Shown piece by piece: positions 11,200-22,794 of a DNA stretch of 64,000 nucleotides. Under the pieces are notes generated by a model. That model had not been told where the DNA came from. It did no database searches and worked only from the letters and a program-made list of their open reading frames with translations. Position 1 is the stretch's first letter. The number at the start of each line of letters is the position of its first letter. The DNA comes from Bimastos eiseni (lineage: Eukaryota; Annelida; Clitellata; Crassiclitellata; Lumbricidae): the NCBI GenBank assembly GCA_959347315.1, contig OY365806.1:53993862-54057861 (forward strand), written 5' to 3'. A program made the position numbers and the translations under genes.

Positions 11200-12295
11200 T
11201 TCATTTGTCAGGGAGCACAGATTTGTGAGGTTCATGGGTCTTCCAGGTCCATGTGGGTCCCTGCCCCTTATGGCCTTCCTCAGGGCTCTGTGCTAGGTCC
11301 CCTTCTGTATGTCATCTACACTGCTGAGATTGCTTTTGTCCTTAATGCCACTGCTGTGCTGGGTCACCAGTACGCTGATGACATCCAAGCCTACTTACAT
11401 GGCATGGCTTCTAATGCCTCTACTGCTCTTCGGGCAATGAGTCAAACGCTGGATGTCCTCAAGACTTGGATGGCGCCAAACCGCCTGCAACTCAACCCCC
11501 AAAAACCAAATTTATCTGGCTGGGCACTTTCTAACAGCTTATGAAGTTTGATTTAACTGCCATTACTGCTGATTTCCCCCTCTTTGCATTTTCCTCTACT
11601 GTCCAGGACCTTGGAGTCATGTTGGACCAAGAGCTCACCTTTGCCTCTCATATTCACCGTCTTTGGCGTGATTCATACTACCAGTTGCGTCAGCTTCAAA
11701 CTGTTTCCGCCTCGCTAACTCCAGACACCACAGCTACCCTTGTTCAAGCCTTCATTACTGCCCGACTGGATTACTGATGTTCACTCTATACATGCCTACC
11801 AGCTGGGCATTTGCGGTGCCTGCGTTCTGCTGCACATCTTGTTGGATGCATTCCTAAATTTGGCCATGTATCCGGCTATATGCTGCAAGTGCTCTACTGC
11901 CCCCCCCCCCCGCTCCAACAGCGAACCTAGTACCGATCATCTCTTGATATGGCGGTCCTTGCTAGGTCTCACCTCTGCCTATCTTCGCGATCTTTGTTAC
12001 TCTACTTTGAGTGTACCGGGTCGTCGCTCTCTACACTCTACTGAGCGAGGCATGCTCATTGTACCATTTGCACGTACTACTACCAAACAGAATCGTGCCT
12101 TCTCAGGGGTTGGCCCCTCGCTCTGGAACATGCTCCCGTTGGCGTTGCGGTTGTTGCCAAGGGTCCACTCAGACTCATTTTATACTTGCCTTAAAACTGT
12201 TCTTTTTAAACGTGCTGGAGTCGGGAGCGCTCTTGAGTAGTAGCCTTGAAGGGGCGCTATATAAATCTCTGTAATGAATGAATGAATGAATGAAC
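11200..12295 (+). pseudogene. LINE reverse transcriptase, (TGAA)-tailed family, best copy
   Basis: The longest copy of a LINE family seen at least six times in the window. The 5' part (11230-11520) reads VPAPYGLPQGSVLGPLLYVI and QYADDIQAYLHG, so the catalytic YADD box (about 11370) is intact. It continues through the LGVMLDQELTFASHI block (11600-11660) and the thumb (ITARLDY at 11755), then in several frames to WNMLPLALR (about 12120). The 3' UTR ends GGGGCGCTATATAAATC followed by (TGAA)n. Three frame shifts or stops and a 5' truncation make it inactive. Known: this arrangement is typical of Jockey/CR1-group LINEs with short simple 3' tails. Confidence 0.88.
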
Positions 12296-12324
12296 ATGCA
12301 ATAAGCCCACAAGACTACAAAAAA

Positions 12325-12505
12325 ATCGTGCCTTCTCAATAGCCCCATCCCTCTAAAACAGGCTCCCGTTGGTGTTGCGCTTGTCTCCAATGATTAACTC
12401 TGGCTCTTATTTGCTCGCTTTAAACCTGTTCTGGAGTCGGGAGCGCTCCTGAACGATAACGTTAAGTTGCGCTATATTATCTTCGTAAAGAATGAACGAA
12501 TCTGT
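12325..12505 (+). mobile_element. Diverged 3' fragment of the same LINE family
   Basis: A degenerate repeat of the WNMLPLALR to CTATATxAT 3' region directly downstream of the previous copy, ending at AATGAACGAAT. It is more diverged than its neighbour, so it is the older insertion. Confidence 0.6.
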
Positions 12506-12721
12506 GGCGGCCATTGTCATTTTATACATGGTATATATTATAGGCAATGCGCACAAATTAGCCCGAAACATAAATATCATGTTTGCGACTAGTATTTAAT
12601 ATAGTTAAATTTACGTACAATTCACATACGAACGACAACACGGTCAACTGTAAACATCAATACCCACAAAACATTTTACACGTATCAACTTTGCCAACTA
12701 TGTTTATTCGCGAAAGCAACG

Positions 12722-12934
12722 ATGCATTCTGAACTTGAGCTAAATATAGATTCCTTGGGACTTGAGTCCAAGTGCTTCCACTCTTTATTTCAGAAATCCC
12801 AAGATTTTTCTACCAAATCCCAAGAAAAAGCAAGTGCAGTACAAAAATCCCAAGTAACTGAAGAGGAAAAAGTTGTGAGGAAATATGACACGTGCTTCTA
12901 TAATCACAATTTATTCACAAAATTGTCGGGCTAA
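12722..12934 (+). CDS. Unidentified small ORF, possible first exon
   Basis: A 70-codon frame starts at an ATG and encodes a hydrophilic, serine- and lysine-rich peptide with FQKSQDFSTKSQEKASAVQK. I do not recognise it. It is not an obvious LINE or hAT fragment. A GTAACT donor-like site follows the SQ at about 12853, so it could be the 5' exon of a plus-strand gene, but no downstream exon was found before the repeats at 13 kb. It may equally be chance. Confidence 0.2.
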   Translation: MHSELELNIDSLGLESKCFHSLFQKSQDFSTKSQEKASAVQKSQVTEEEKVVRKYDTCFYNHNLFTKLSG

Positions 12935-13264
12935 GAACTGGAAAATAAAAATATCGAAGCATAACAGTGAATTAGCAATGCTATATAGATGGTCTAAAGA
13001 ACTATCGCTAGAGCGCATCCATTTCAAGTTCATCGCTAATTAACAGAGGTGCAAAAAACCAAGATTTAATAAAAATCAAAAGTTTTGTTTTTGTTTTTTT
13101 GGTTTTTGGTCTTCCTTTGGATCTTGTCACAACAGTTCTGGTATAAAAGCATCAAAGACAGCATGAAAAAGAGCTAAAACGAGTTTAATTTAGCTTGATT
13201 TCCCACTGAATAACACACAATTAGTAAGATACTGGTAATGTAGTAAACCTCGATGTACCTCACT

Positions 13265-13640
13265 TCTGTGTAGCAAATTTGTCGCGAACCTCTCTTAGGT
13301 CCGGCACTGGGCGTTCACGTATAAGCAGCAGCTAGAGACGGAATCACTCGTTGTTCGACGAATATTCTTTTAATACAAACTAAAGGCAGCAGCCAACATT
13401 AAACTCGTGAAATAGAATCAAAATAAATCGACACAGTCATTGTCGATTCGAGCTCTAATGTTCTTCAATTATCGTCTTACAACTACCAACTACGAACTGC
13501 AGCTGCTTAATGACTGCTCAATAATCACTGACTGATATAAGTTTATTTAACGACGCGTCCATAACGAACACTCAGTCGTCCCTTATATAGCTGCCAGAGG
13601 GAGCACAAAATGCTCCCACTCGGGTGCGCAGACGAAAACC
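13265..13640 (-). repeat. LTR-like sequence (possible solo LTR)
   Basis: Read on the minus strand, TGTGGCGG at 13640 is followed by a TATATAAGGG promoter-like box (13580-13590), an AATAAA signal (about 13546) and a 250-bp tail ending near TTTGCTACACA. That order (TATA, short R with poly(A) signal, U5) and the TG...CA ends suit a Ty3/gypsy-type LTR. No matching second LTR, primer-binding site or clean 5-bp duplication was found. Flanking GGTTTTTTGG and CCAAAAAACC stretches (13107, 13700) may belong to an older insertion. Confidence 0.38.
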
Positions 13641-13984
13641 GCCACAGAAATATTAGTAAATTAAAAATATATATTTTAGAAGAAAAAAATTGCCATTTTG
13701 GTTTTTTGGAATAAACCAAAAAACCAAAAACTAACATGTTTGCAGACTTGCTAATTAATCTACAACTCCCTACAATACTTCCAGTCCAAATATCTTCGCG
13801 AACTCTTCACCAACATGCCTACCCGGTCATCCTCCTATCTGCAGTCTTACTCGAGTGACTCGATCCCATTCACCATGCACCCATCTAAAGTTCTCCAACT
13901 GAGCCATTTCCATCATCACAAAACTCCTCTGGAACAACCTTCTTCCATAATTTTTAACTTTTTTCGGCTCCTGTGGGTCAGCGG

Positions 13985-14373
13985 TAGGGCTAACGAGTAG
14001 TTTTTGAGTTGAGTATTCGGTCGAGTAGCTTAGTGAGTACTCAAGTACTCGTTTATGCCGGAAATGCTTAATACAAGCTGCATGGCTTCTACTATACACC
14101 ATGCTATAGACGATAGATAGAACAAGTAGACTAGGGCCTACAGAATAGGTAAAAGTTAAAATTCTGGAGTACCAATAAAGTTACATCTCCAATGTAACAA
14201 CTAAAAGGCTAGGCTACTGAATAACCATAGAACATAGGCTTCAGTAAGCCCTCCGGAACGGGAAATTGCATGCAATTTTCAGACCGGAAGTAGAAGCATG
14301 CGAGTACTCGAGCACAATAAATTACTCGAGTATTATTTGGAGTCGAGTACTCGTGAGTACTCACGCAGCCCCA
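13985..14373. mobile_element. hAT-type MITE rich in GAGTACTC palindromes
   Basis: The outer ends read TAGGGCTAACGAGTA and, inverted, TGGGGCTGCGTGAGTA, with multiple GAGTACTCG motifs in both arms. Flanks gtcagcgg (13977-13984) and gtcagaag (14374-14381) match at 6 of 8 positions, consistent with an aged 8-bp target-site duplication. No transposase. The arms would form a strong hairpin. Confidence 0.7.
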
Positions 14374-14850
14374 GTCAGAAGCTCAGAGGAGTCGTAGTAG
14401 CTATTACATCATTGTCAATCACCCACCTTCATCGATCTTATATGCTCTTCTATCCATCACCCCTCGGGCATTTCATTCGAAGCCCAAGTCTCACATTTTC
14501 AAAAATTCTTATCCGACTGAGTTCCAGACTCACTTGATCATGCATTCACCCTCAAATCCTCGACCAAAGCGTCATTCCCCTTCATAGCTACTCTGCCTCC
14601 TACTGTAAAACTCTAAAATGAGTCATGCAGTGCCTAGGTTATCTCGAATACTTCTTCCAAAAACGTCTTAGTTTTATTTTAATCGTAGGCCTAATCGTAA
14701 TCTCCACTTCAGAGGAGCCACTTGAAAGCGAAGCACAGGACACCTGCATATTCACGATTGCTGGATAGAAACAAAGGAGTTATTGAAAAAGGGTAGCCGA
14801 GAGGTCGTCTCAGGTCAAGGTCCAGATTCCAGTTCTCATATTGATGCAAT

Positions 14851-16735
14851 CAGAGGTGTAACAAGCGGGGCAGCAAAGGGCACCCCCCTCGTTTTAAAAC
14901 TGGGGTCAATGCTCCCCAGTTTTGATAGTCATTGCCCCCAGTTATCCCCAATCTGTTGTATTTTAGATGTTTCTCCAATCATTTTTTATATCCAATGATT
15001 AAGGTATTGTGGGTGAATAAATCTCAAGCAGTCCAAAGTTTGCTAATACGATTTGTTCTTTCTTTTTGCGGGTATAAAGGACTGAAATTTGCAAAGGAGA
15101 GTAATGAATGCTTGGTTATTCATTTTTCATCTCAAATGTATCGCATTGTTTCTACCCAAAATATGGAAAATTTCTTATAGTAAAATATTCATCATTACCT
15201 AAAGAAATAGTCTAGTGGCTTGTCTACAATCATGAAGTCGGGGTTCATATCCAGGATATCCCTTCCACAGCACAAATTTTATTGGAAATGTCTATTGGGA
15301 CATGCACCTCCTAGCCAACTCCGCAATAATGAGAAGCACGGAAGACCGGCGTGGGAGCTGCTCTCTTGATGATGGAGGCTTATAAAAGATTGTGGCGATC
15401 TCTAGAGCTACATAAGTCTTGTGCACAATCAGTCTTTCTTCCAGTCACCATCCTGGTCTACAATCATGGCCCCATGACTTCCAGTTGCTGTCTAAGTATG
15501 ACAGAAACCGTATCCTGAGAATCCAGTTTACGAGTGTCCTGTCGACTATGATGCCCCCGGACACTGACCTGGCACTCTCAAGGTTGGCTCAAGTACTGCT
15601 CTTCCACCTAAACCAGGACATTTTTATGAAGAATCTACCTATTGAACGTTGACATTTGGCTGTTGATAACAAGGCTAGTGTCAAAATTCAATAGGTAGAT
15701 TCTTAAGATTAGCGGTTCAGAAGATTGCATCTGTGTAAGGAACACTCCTTTTTCTTCTTTTGTTTTCTCATTACTTCTTTGAAGTTCTTTCTAATACTCA
15801 AATTTATTAAATCTCTCCTTGAATGCTTTTACTCAGTCTATTGCAATGGTCTTTTCTTCTAAAGCATTCCATGCATTCACCACTCATAACTATAAAATCT
15901 TTGCATCCATATACCAACGTTTTTTTTATAGATATCTTGTGTATGTTCTCTCTGGTTTTATTGTCCACGATAAATGTGAAAAACTTTTGTGCTGGCAGTG
16001 TGTCCTTTCTTGTCATTACTTTTAGGGTTCAATCAAGTCACCTCTAGTTCTTCTCTCAATTGTTGTCAATCCACATTCCACATCTATTAAATCTCTCATC
16101 ATATTTTAGATTTGTGTACAATCCTTTCATCATTTTTGTCGCTAACCTCTGTATTTTATCCAAATTTCTCGACATCCTGTTTCAAGTATGGATTTCATGC
16201 TTGTACACAGTAATCAAGGTTTGGTCAGACCAATGTTTTATATAACTGGAGAATTATTTCTTTTTCTCTGATGACCATTGCTCTTTCAATTATTCCTAAC
16301 ACCTTGTTGGCTTTTATGCCCGCCTCTGATGACTTTGCGCAATTGTGTATGATCACCCTAGGTATCTTTCTTCCTCTGAGTCTCTTATGTTCAACCCTCC
16401 TACTGCATACTGAAATTTTTCAGTTTTCTTTCCCAAGAGCATAACATAACACCTTTTTGTGTTGAACAGCATTTGCCAGTTTACTGACAATTGGTACAGG
16501 CTCTGTAAGTCTTGCGGCAAGTTAAAACCGAAATTAACTTGGCATCCGCCCCATACCCTGTTACACACGTCATAATGGTGGAAAAGAAAAATTCGCATGA
16601 AGTTTCACTGAATAATGTACAAAAAATTACTACTATATAGTATATAGTGTATACTTTAAAAGCATCCTACATTTTTATTGTGTGCAATATTATCAGATTT
16701 ATGCTCCCACTGTTAGAAACCTTGTTACACCTCTG
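14851..16735. mobile_element. hAT-like element enclosing a LINE relic
   Basis: Perfect 14-bp inverted ends CAGAGGTGTAACAA (14851) and its complement ending at 16735. Flanks gatgcaat and gctgtaat agree at 6 of 8 bases. The 1.9-kb interior has no hAT transposase that I can read; from 15800 to 16612 it is a minus-strand LINE relic. A CCCCAGTTTTGA hairpin lies just inside the left end. Confidence 0.7.
15800..16612 (-). pseudogene. LINE reverse transcriptase C-terminal relic
   Basis: Minus-strand frames give FNTKRCYVMLLGKK, then EEERYLGIVIHNCAKSS and QLYKTLVRPNLDYCVQ (about 16460-16190). Next comes a TxxERRTRGDLIE block and, at 16016-15807, a last fragment with a KNFF..VDNKTR-type motif and an N-R-L-S-KS ending. 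This is the post-active-site half of a CR1/Jockey-like LINE. Several stops and shifts. It ends inside the hAT-like element, so it inserted there. Confidence 0.8.
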
Positions 16736-16739
16736 GCTG

Positions 16740-17035
16740 TAATAGTCTTCTTGCCAGCGCACATGCGTTCCTCCAGGACTACCTCCAGTTGGTGCTAAAC
16801 CTATTGAGAGGGATAAGATATGTGGGGGGACAAACGTATAACATGTTGAAAGGTGGGGAACTTGTCCCCCATGGCCCCTCCCCCCCGGATTTCCGCCCCT
16901 GCATAAATTATAATTCATGCTAAGATCGAATTAAGCAAGTGCATTGAAAAGTATTGGTATCGCGATTCTTTTATTTAGGAAGTATTGGTATTGCTATTGC
17001 AATACTTTATTGCATCATTGTTAACAGCCCTGGTG
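16740..17035. repeat. Two hAT-like termini
   Basis: Around 16855-16905 the minus strand reads CAGGGGCGGAAATCC, and 17020-17033 reads TTGTTAACAGCCCTG, whose complement CAGGGCTGTTAACAA also starts the tandem repeat at 43924. Alternating GTATTGGTATTGC motifs (16945-17000) are shared with 43.9 kb as well. These are fragments of two hAT families; full boundaries are not visible. Confidence 0.5.
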
Positions 17036-17039
17036 TTGG

Positions 17040-17435
17040 AATGGTCTCACACCTAGACACAGAGAGCCATCCAGACAGCCACGCTCCACCGGCCTGATTT
17101 ATATTCCCCTAGCGTGCCTCTGACTTTAGGATGCATCCAGAGTCGTATTAACCCATGGCAAGGCCCCTAGGCTTCAAGCTTCTCTGGGCCCCTTGTGACT
17201 TGATATCCCTAAAAATTAACGCCATTTCCAGTTTCCCCGCGAATTTCACACTCTCCTTTCACACAATTTATTAAAATATTATAAAATATGAAATAATAAG
17301 AGGAGTAACAAAAAATATATCATCTTGTCAGACAGCCTGTAATTAGCATGAAGCAAAGCAATGTCAAAATACTGTACTATAAAGTTAAACATATGTAGGC
17401 CTAGACCTACCCGTGTACATTTATCTTGTTGATAT
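17040..17435. other. No recognised feature
   Basis: AT-rich sequence without a supportable gene or a bounded repeat. Confidence 0.35.
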
Positions 17436-17675
17436 TTCGACAAACTAATCCAGAACATTGCAAAGATTTAATTTCTCGAGCACAGGCAATTCTACGTGCA
17501 CCAGCTGGAACAGCCTCCCCCTCTCTCTTCGGTAGAAGCTGGTCTCTCTTATTCCTGCCGCCTGTCGCAAGCGTCTTAAGACGTTTCTGCTCTCCGCCTA
17601 GCTTTGTGTTGAGTCGTGAGTGCCTCTGATTACGAGTGGCGCTATATAAGTTTTCAATTACAATTACAATTGATG
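17436..17675 (+). mobile_element. Retroposon 3' end with CAATTA tail
   Basis: A compositionally distinct, CT-rich 230-bp segment ends GTGGCGCTATATAAG followed by (CAATTA)n. That ending is the same style as the other LINE 3' ends in the window. Frames give only a weak thumb-like match, so family identity is open. Confidence 0.5.
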
Positions 17676-17699
17676 TGAAATTACTTTGCATCTTTGCTT

Positions 17700-18825
17700 G
17701 CATCTTTCAGACTGGATCGCAGGTAGTAAATTCTGGTAATACGTTTTAGAGAAGAAGGGACCTCTATCCAGAACAGTTTGTGACAAGAAGTGACAAGTAA
17801 ATGCTGCATAAACAAATGCATTCATAGGCCTACATTGTTTTGGAAAAATATCATGCATTTCATTGTTAACAATAGTTTGAACTTTGAAGCAATCTCAATG
17901 CAATAAAAGTCCCATTATTTTAACCTTTTTGAGTTAGCCAATCATCAGATTCAGGTTCATTCATATACTCTTGGAAATGAATAATTTCCTCCGGGAGGCT
18001 GGTATTGAAGTCTTCTGGCTAGGTATTCACCAGCCTCCCTGCCGCATCCTTCAGTTGGTCACCGTTTACCGAGGTCATTTTAAAAAGGAAGCCGAGTTTG
18101 CCAGAAACCACATCATACGACTGCAGCCTCCTCCAGAGTGCTGTTAACAAGTGATCTTTCACACTGTGACCCTAAAATTATCCCTCCCTGAAAAAGCAGT
18201 AGGGCCTATCTAAAGAATTGCCCTCATTTTTCCTGAACTTCAAACTGCCATCTTTCTTTCTTTGAGCGTCTTCTTTGCAGTGGCGGGTATGAGTTAACTC
18301 AGATGAGTTGAAACTCATGAATTAACTCACTTGCTGTGATTTACGAGTTTGAGTTAACTCATCTCAAAGAGAGTGAGTTATGAGTTTGATTTAATACATA
18401 ATTTCTGTGAGTTTGAGTTATAATTGTCAATTTTAAAATCAAGCTACTGTTCAGCACTTGGCACATATTTCTTCAGAATAAAGCTAATTCTAGTCATGTT
18501 TGAGATGCTAAGCATGTGAACTGTGGTGTTTACTTTGACTGATTTATCCATTGATAATAGTAATGTTTGTAATTTAAATGGCGGTGCATTTGAAAACAAA
18601 CTGAAGGAGAATCTTATTCCCGAATTAATAAAAAACTACTACTAAGACTGGGCTGGATATGATAGCGCGTAGAGCCATGACAATGCTATCCAGCCAATCA
18701 CAGTCTGACCAATCACAGATCAATGCACCTGGATTAAAAAAAGCGAGCTGAGTATGCAGTCACTGCCTTTCAGTTAGATAGTTGCACCTGAAAGACGGCA
18801 CAGTTCACCTGCATGGTCCGCGGAT
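17700..18825. other. Mostly unassigned; GAGTTAACTCA palindrome cluster
   Basis: Between 18285 and 18425 the motif GAGTTAACTCA and variants recur at least five times in both orientations, probably the end of a hairpin-rich MITE. The rest, including 18640-18760 with two copies of CAATCACAG, is unassigned. Confidence 0.4.
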
Positions 18826-18829
18826 CAGC

Positions 18830-19105
18830 CCATGCCCAGGCTCGAGGAAGCCACCACTGACCCAGCTGCGGCAGAGGTAAGGGCAGGACAAATCGGTGAC
18901 GGACAGGCAATCATTGACAGACGGTGCTCAGCAAGAGCCGGAGATGCTGACCTAGTGAGGCAAGGCGTTTCTGCATCAAGGAACAGGAGATATCAACCAC
19001 CCGAGAAAAACGAGTGGAGGCGTCATGAAACATGTCCCGAAGGCTGCACGATTCGCCTGTTCACAGGCCCTTGAGAGAATCCTGGCTTCCATTAACAATG
19101 ATAAA
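18830..19105 (+). pseudogene. 5' part of a reverse-transcriptase element
   Basis: The plus frame reads IGDGQAIIDRRCSARAGDAD, then RYQPPEKN, and in a neighbouring frame KHVPKAARFACSQALERILA, the block just before the RT in a family whose RT half lies at 20513-22690. A CR1-like LINE in the opposite orientation (19110-20500) separates the halves. The first about 120 bp are repeated at 20519-20638 on the other side of that LINE. Confidence 0.65.
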
Positions 19106-19109
19106 ACTA

Positions 19110-20500
19110 ACATTCAATCAATCAATCAATCAAATCAAATTTATTGAAACCTTCATGCCACATTGACAAAAAAATTAGCAAACAGAAGTACATTGTCAAA
19201 TAAATAGAAATTAGTTCAATTGAAGCCAACAAGAAAATTATACAATTCAAAATAAAGATGGTCAACAGGAGTTCCAAAGGGGTTTAAACCCCGCTAAAAG
19301 GAACCCCTAATTTCCCTGTACAACAAAAACTACGAACATGGCGAGATGAGATGAACTAGAATAAACATATTATAGCAAAATATTTTAAAAAATTAACCGA
19401 ATTACTCAATCTGTCCGTCAGGTGGTACATTGAATGCAAAAAACCTTGAATTTGACAATGATTACAGATGAAACAATAAAACTATTAAAACACATTAAAC
19501 AGGATTGAAAAAGAAGATAAATGAAACCATAACTAATCTTAAACTAAAGAGTTCCTGTCCCTCTCTCAATCCTCATCACGACATTTTTAATAATACGCCA
19601 GAAACAATGTGACAAACTGTTACAAATGCGAGAAAATAAAACCAGATAATATGTGTAGATAATCTCATATTTAATTGATAAACGTTATTTTATTGGAAAC
19701 GGTGGGTTTGGAATCATAGACTCAGTGCCCTGCTCTGAAAACATGATCTAAAGAGGAGGAGTTTAAGAGAAAGAGTTTAAGAGCGATCTTAAACGAATTA
19801 TAACTAGGAGAGTTTCTAACTGCAGCAGGAAGAGCATTCCAAACAAGCGGGCCCGTGGACTTAATGGAGAATTTTGGTGTATTAGTTCTAGAAGCCAAAA
19901 CTCGATAGCCGGAGGAACCTCTAGTAACGTGGGAATGGATCTCAAAGCCTAGTGAGAAATAATATTGGAATGTTTTAGGTAAGAGATGATTGGTAAATCG
20001 ATAAACAAAAAGGCCTATCTGTAAATTCCTAATCTGGAAAATATTAAGCAGATTAAAGTCACAAAAGATAGGGGCAGTGTGAGAATTTCTGGGAAGTCCA
20101 CTGATAAATCTAGCTGCCTTCTTTTGTAATACAATTATTCTGTCAAGTCTGGATTCGTAATTGGAAGCCCAAATCAAATTACAAAAAGTAATTTATGTAT
20201 GGATATACCATGGTAAAATACAGTTGCTTGCTTATATTAATTGGGAGCTTGTAGGCAAACTTGGTAAGAATACTGATGGCTTTTGATATTTGTTACAAAT
20301 AATATTATAGTTTATATGGGGTTTCCATGTTACGAATTTGTCTACGTATATGCCCAAAAATCGTGCATTTTCAACTTGGTTTATAAGGGTGCCCCTTATA
20401 TAAATGTTTAAGCTAGATGGCTTGGCCTTCTTGTGTGATTGGAATAATATGTAATTGGTTTTTTTCAACGTTAAGAGTAAGCTTATTGCTACGAACCAAT
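19110..20500 (-). pseudogene. CR1-like LINE inserted into the RT element
   Basis: Minus-strand frames read KKTNYILFQSHKK and ARFLGIYVDKFVTWKPHINY (20468-20320), then a 151-residue open stretch (20177-19722) with IWASNYESRLDRIIVLQKKA and GPLVWNALPAAVR. This is the RT palm/thumb to C-terminus of a CR1-type LINE. It ends in a 3' UTR and a (GATT)n tail at 19113-19135. The 5' end is truncated at about 20500. One or two frame breaks; otherwise this is one of the best-preserved LINE segments in the window. Confidence 0.85.
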
Positions 20501-20512
20501 CAGCAACTTGAG

Positions 20513-22690
20513 ACGTGGCATCGGTGACGGACAGGCAATCATTGACAGACGGTGCTCAGCAAGGGCCGGAGATGCTGATCCATTGAGGCGAGGCATTTCT
20601 GCATCAAGGAACAGGAGATATCAACCACCCGAGAAAAACTTCTTCGCTTTGCCTCCAGCGTTCTTGCACAGCCACAGCGGGCTGGCCGCAGACGTAACGC
20701 AGCAAATGTGGTTAAAAGACGCCTCGAGAATAAGGACTATGTGAGAGAGGATGATGTGGAAGCTGATTGTGCGTCAGGGACACGAAGGAGGGTAGATGCT
20801 CGAGATATATTTTTGGCAGCAGTGAATGGCAAGGTGGAGGAGGGCAACATCAGAGCCGCATCACGTATACTCAGCAGTCAGGACCCCCCAGTCAAGGCGA
20901 CAACCGAATCACTTACCGCTATTCAGAAAAGACACCCAGCAAATGGATGGACGAACCAAATGTCAGACTTGCCTGAGCCGTCACAACGTGTTCCTTCCAG
21001 CTCACTATGAGAAAAGTTGAAGATGCGATTACATCATTCCTGGCAGGCTCAGCAAGGGGTGGGAGGGGGGGTCCGGATGGGCTGCGACCCCAACATCTAC
21101 TCGACCTAATGAACACCAGGGAATCGGCTGGTACATTACTCCAGTCTACGACGGACTTCATGAATGTATTGCTGCGTCGTGATTGTCCACTCACGTTACG
21201 TGAACTGATATTAGGAGGCTCTCTTTCCAAGAAATCAGAGGGCCTCAGACCGATTGTCATAGGATATGTGTGGCGCAGGCTGGCAGCAAAATGTGCCAAT
21301 AGCTATGCTCTGAAAAGACTGGCTGGGAGAGTTCTTCACCCCGCTCCAGGTAGGCATTGCAACTCCTGGAGGGGGAGAGGCAGCGGTTCACGCTGCAAGA
21401 AATTTTGTGACGAACATGCAACGAGACTAGATCTTCGTAAAATTGGACTTCGCAAATGCTTTCAACACACTGCGGAGAGATGCAATGCTTCGAGCCGTCC
21501 ATGACACTATCCCAGAACTCTATGCGTTCACTCACCAAGCATATTCAATTGAGGCCAACCTACAATTCGGTCGATTTGTAGTGAGGTCTAGGATGGAACC
21601 TCAGCAGGGAGACACGCTAAGGCCTCTGCTGTTTTGCCTGCCCCTGCAGCTGACATTAAGGGAATTGTGGTCTCCGTTCAAGCTTGGGTACCTCAATGAT
21701 CTTTCCCTAGGTGGAAACGTGGATGACGTTTGGCAAGATTTGATAAAGATAAAAGAGCTTGAGACCATGCTCGGAATTTCCCTGAACAGACTTAAATGCA
21801 AATACTACTCAGAGGCAGAGTTGATTGGAGAGGGTTTTGAGGACTTCAGAAGATGAGAAGCAGAGGAACTGACCCTTTTGGGTTCTCCACTGTTCAGAGG
21901 GAAGGCCCTTAATGAAGCCCTGCAAGAACACAGCGAATACTTTGATTGAATATTGAAAGACCTCGTGGACCTCCAGTCACAAGCAGCACTCATATTGCTG
22001 AGATCCTGTTTCGGGCGGCAAAGATGACTTTACCGTGCTGGAACCACCCGTTACTGGAAACAATAGACCATCAACTAAAACAGGACTGGAGAAGATCCTC
22101 AACACGGAGCTCAATGACATTCAATGGTTACAAGCTTCGCTCCCGTTTAGAGACGGAGGACTCGGGACCAGGCGGGTATCGATGCTGACAACTTCAGTCT
22201 ATTTGGCGTCAGCGGCGTCGACCGTCTTGCTCGTAGGCACCATCCTAGCCGTGGAAGAGTGGAGCGACGTGTACCAGGAGGAAATGTTCAACGTTCGTAA
22301 GGATTCCCTTCCAGTGACGATGATACCGGTCCCGATCCAACAGAAGACCTGGGACAGACCTTTGATAAACGAAGATAAAGTGAAAGTCTGGTCCGGATGC
22401 AGAATGTGAGCATTATCTGCCCCGTACGCCAGAGACTGGCTTCGGACTATCCCTTTGGCATCCTGTGGGTTGGGATTAAACAATGAGGCGGTCAGGGTTG
22501 CGGCAGAACTTCGCCTAGGACTAGTGCTCTGTGCACCACATCCATGTTAATACGGGGAGAGTGTCGATCCGGGTGGACAGCACCAGTTTGTCCTAAATTG
22601 TGCCACCCGAGTTGTTGCCAGACTTCCAAAGTTCTCGTACATCTCGGTCAAGACACGCTGCACTGACTACAGGAGGACAGAATTGTGTTC
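20513..22690 (+). pseudogene. Reverse-transcriptase element, RT half
   Basis: Starts with a duplicate of the GDGQAIIDRRC block, then reads VVKRRLENKDYV, an ARDIFLAAVNGKVEEGNIRA block, and the RT proper. That comprises GGPDGLRPQHLLDLM (about 21065), GLRPIVIGYVWRRLAAKCA (21240-21300), MDFANAFNTLRRDAML (21443-21490), QQGDTLRPLLFCLPL (21603-21650) and LGYLNDLSLGG (21685-21717). A C-terminal CAPHPC...DPGGQH...C cysteine/histidine cluster follows at about 22530-22600, with a SRHAAL block after it. Known: this gene order occurs in a widespread metazoan RT family; I do not assign a clade. The catalytic YLDD is YLND here, and there are at least five frame breaks, so it is inactive. Confidence 0.82.
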
Positions 22691-22794
22691 ATGGTGCGTT
22701 CGTCACTGGCTGGTGTAGCCCTGGGCCACATGTGCGATCTGTTTGTTCCAGTTGCCAGTCAGTTGGGGCGTCAAGCCCTGCATTCTGCGCTCTC

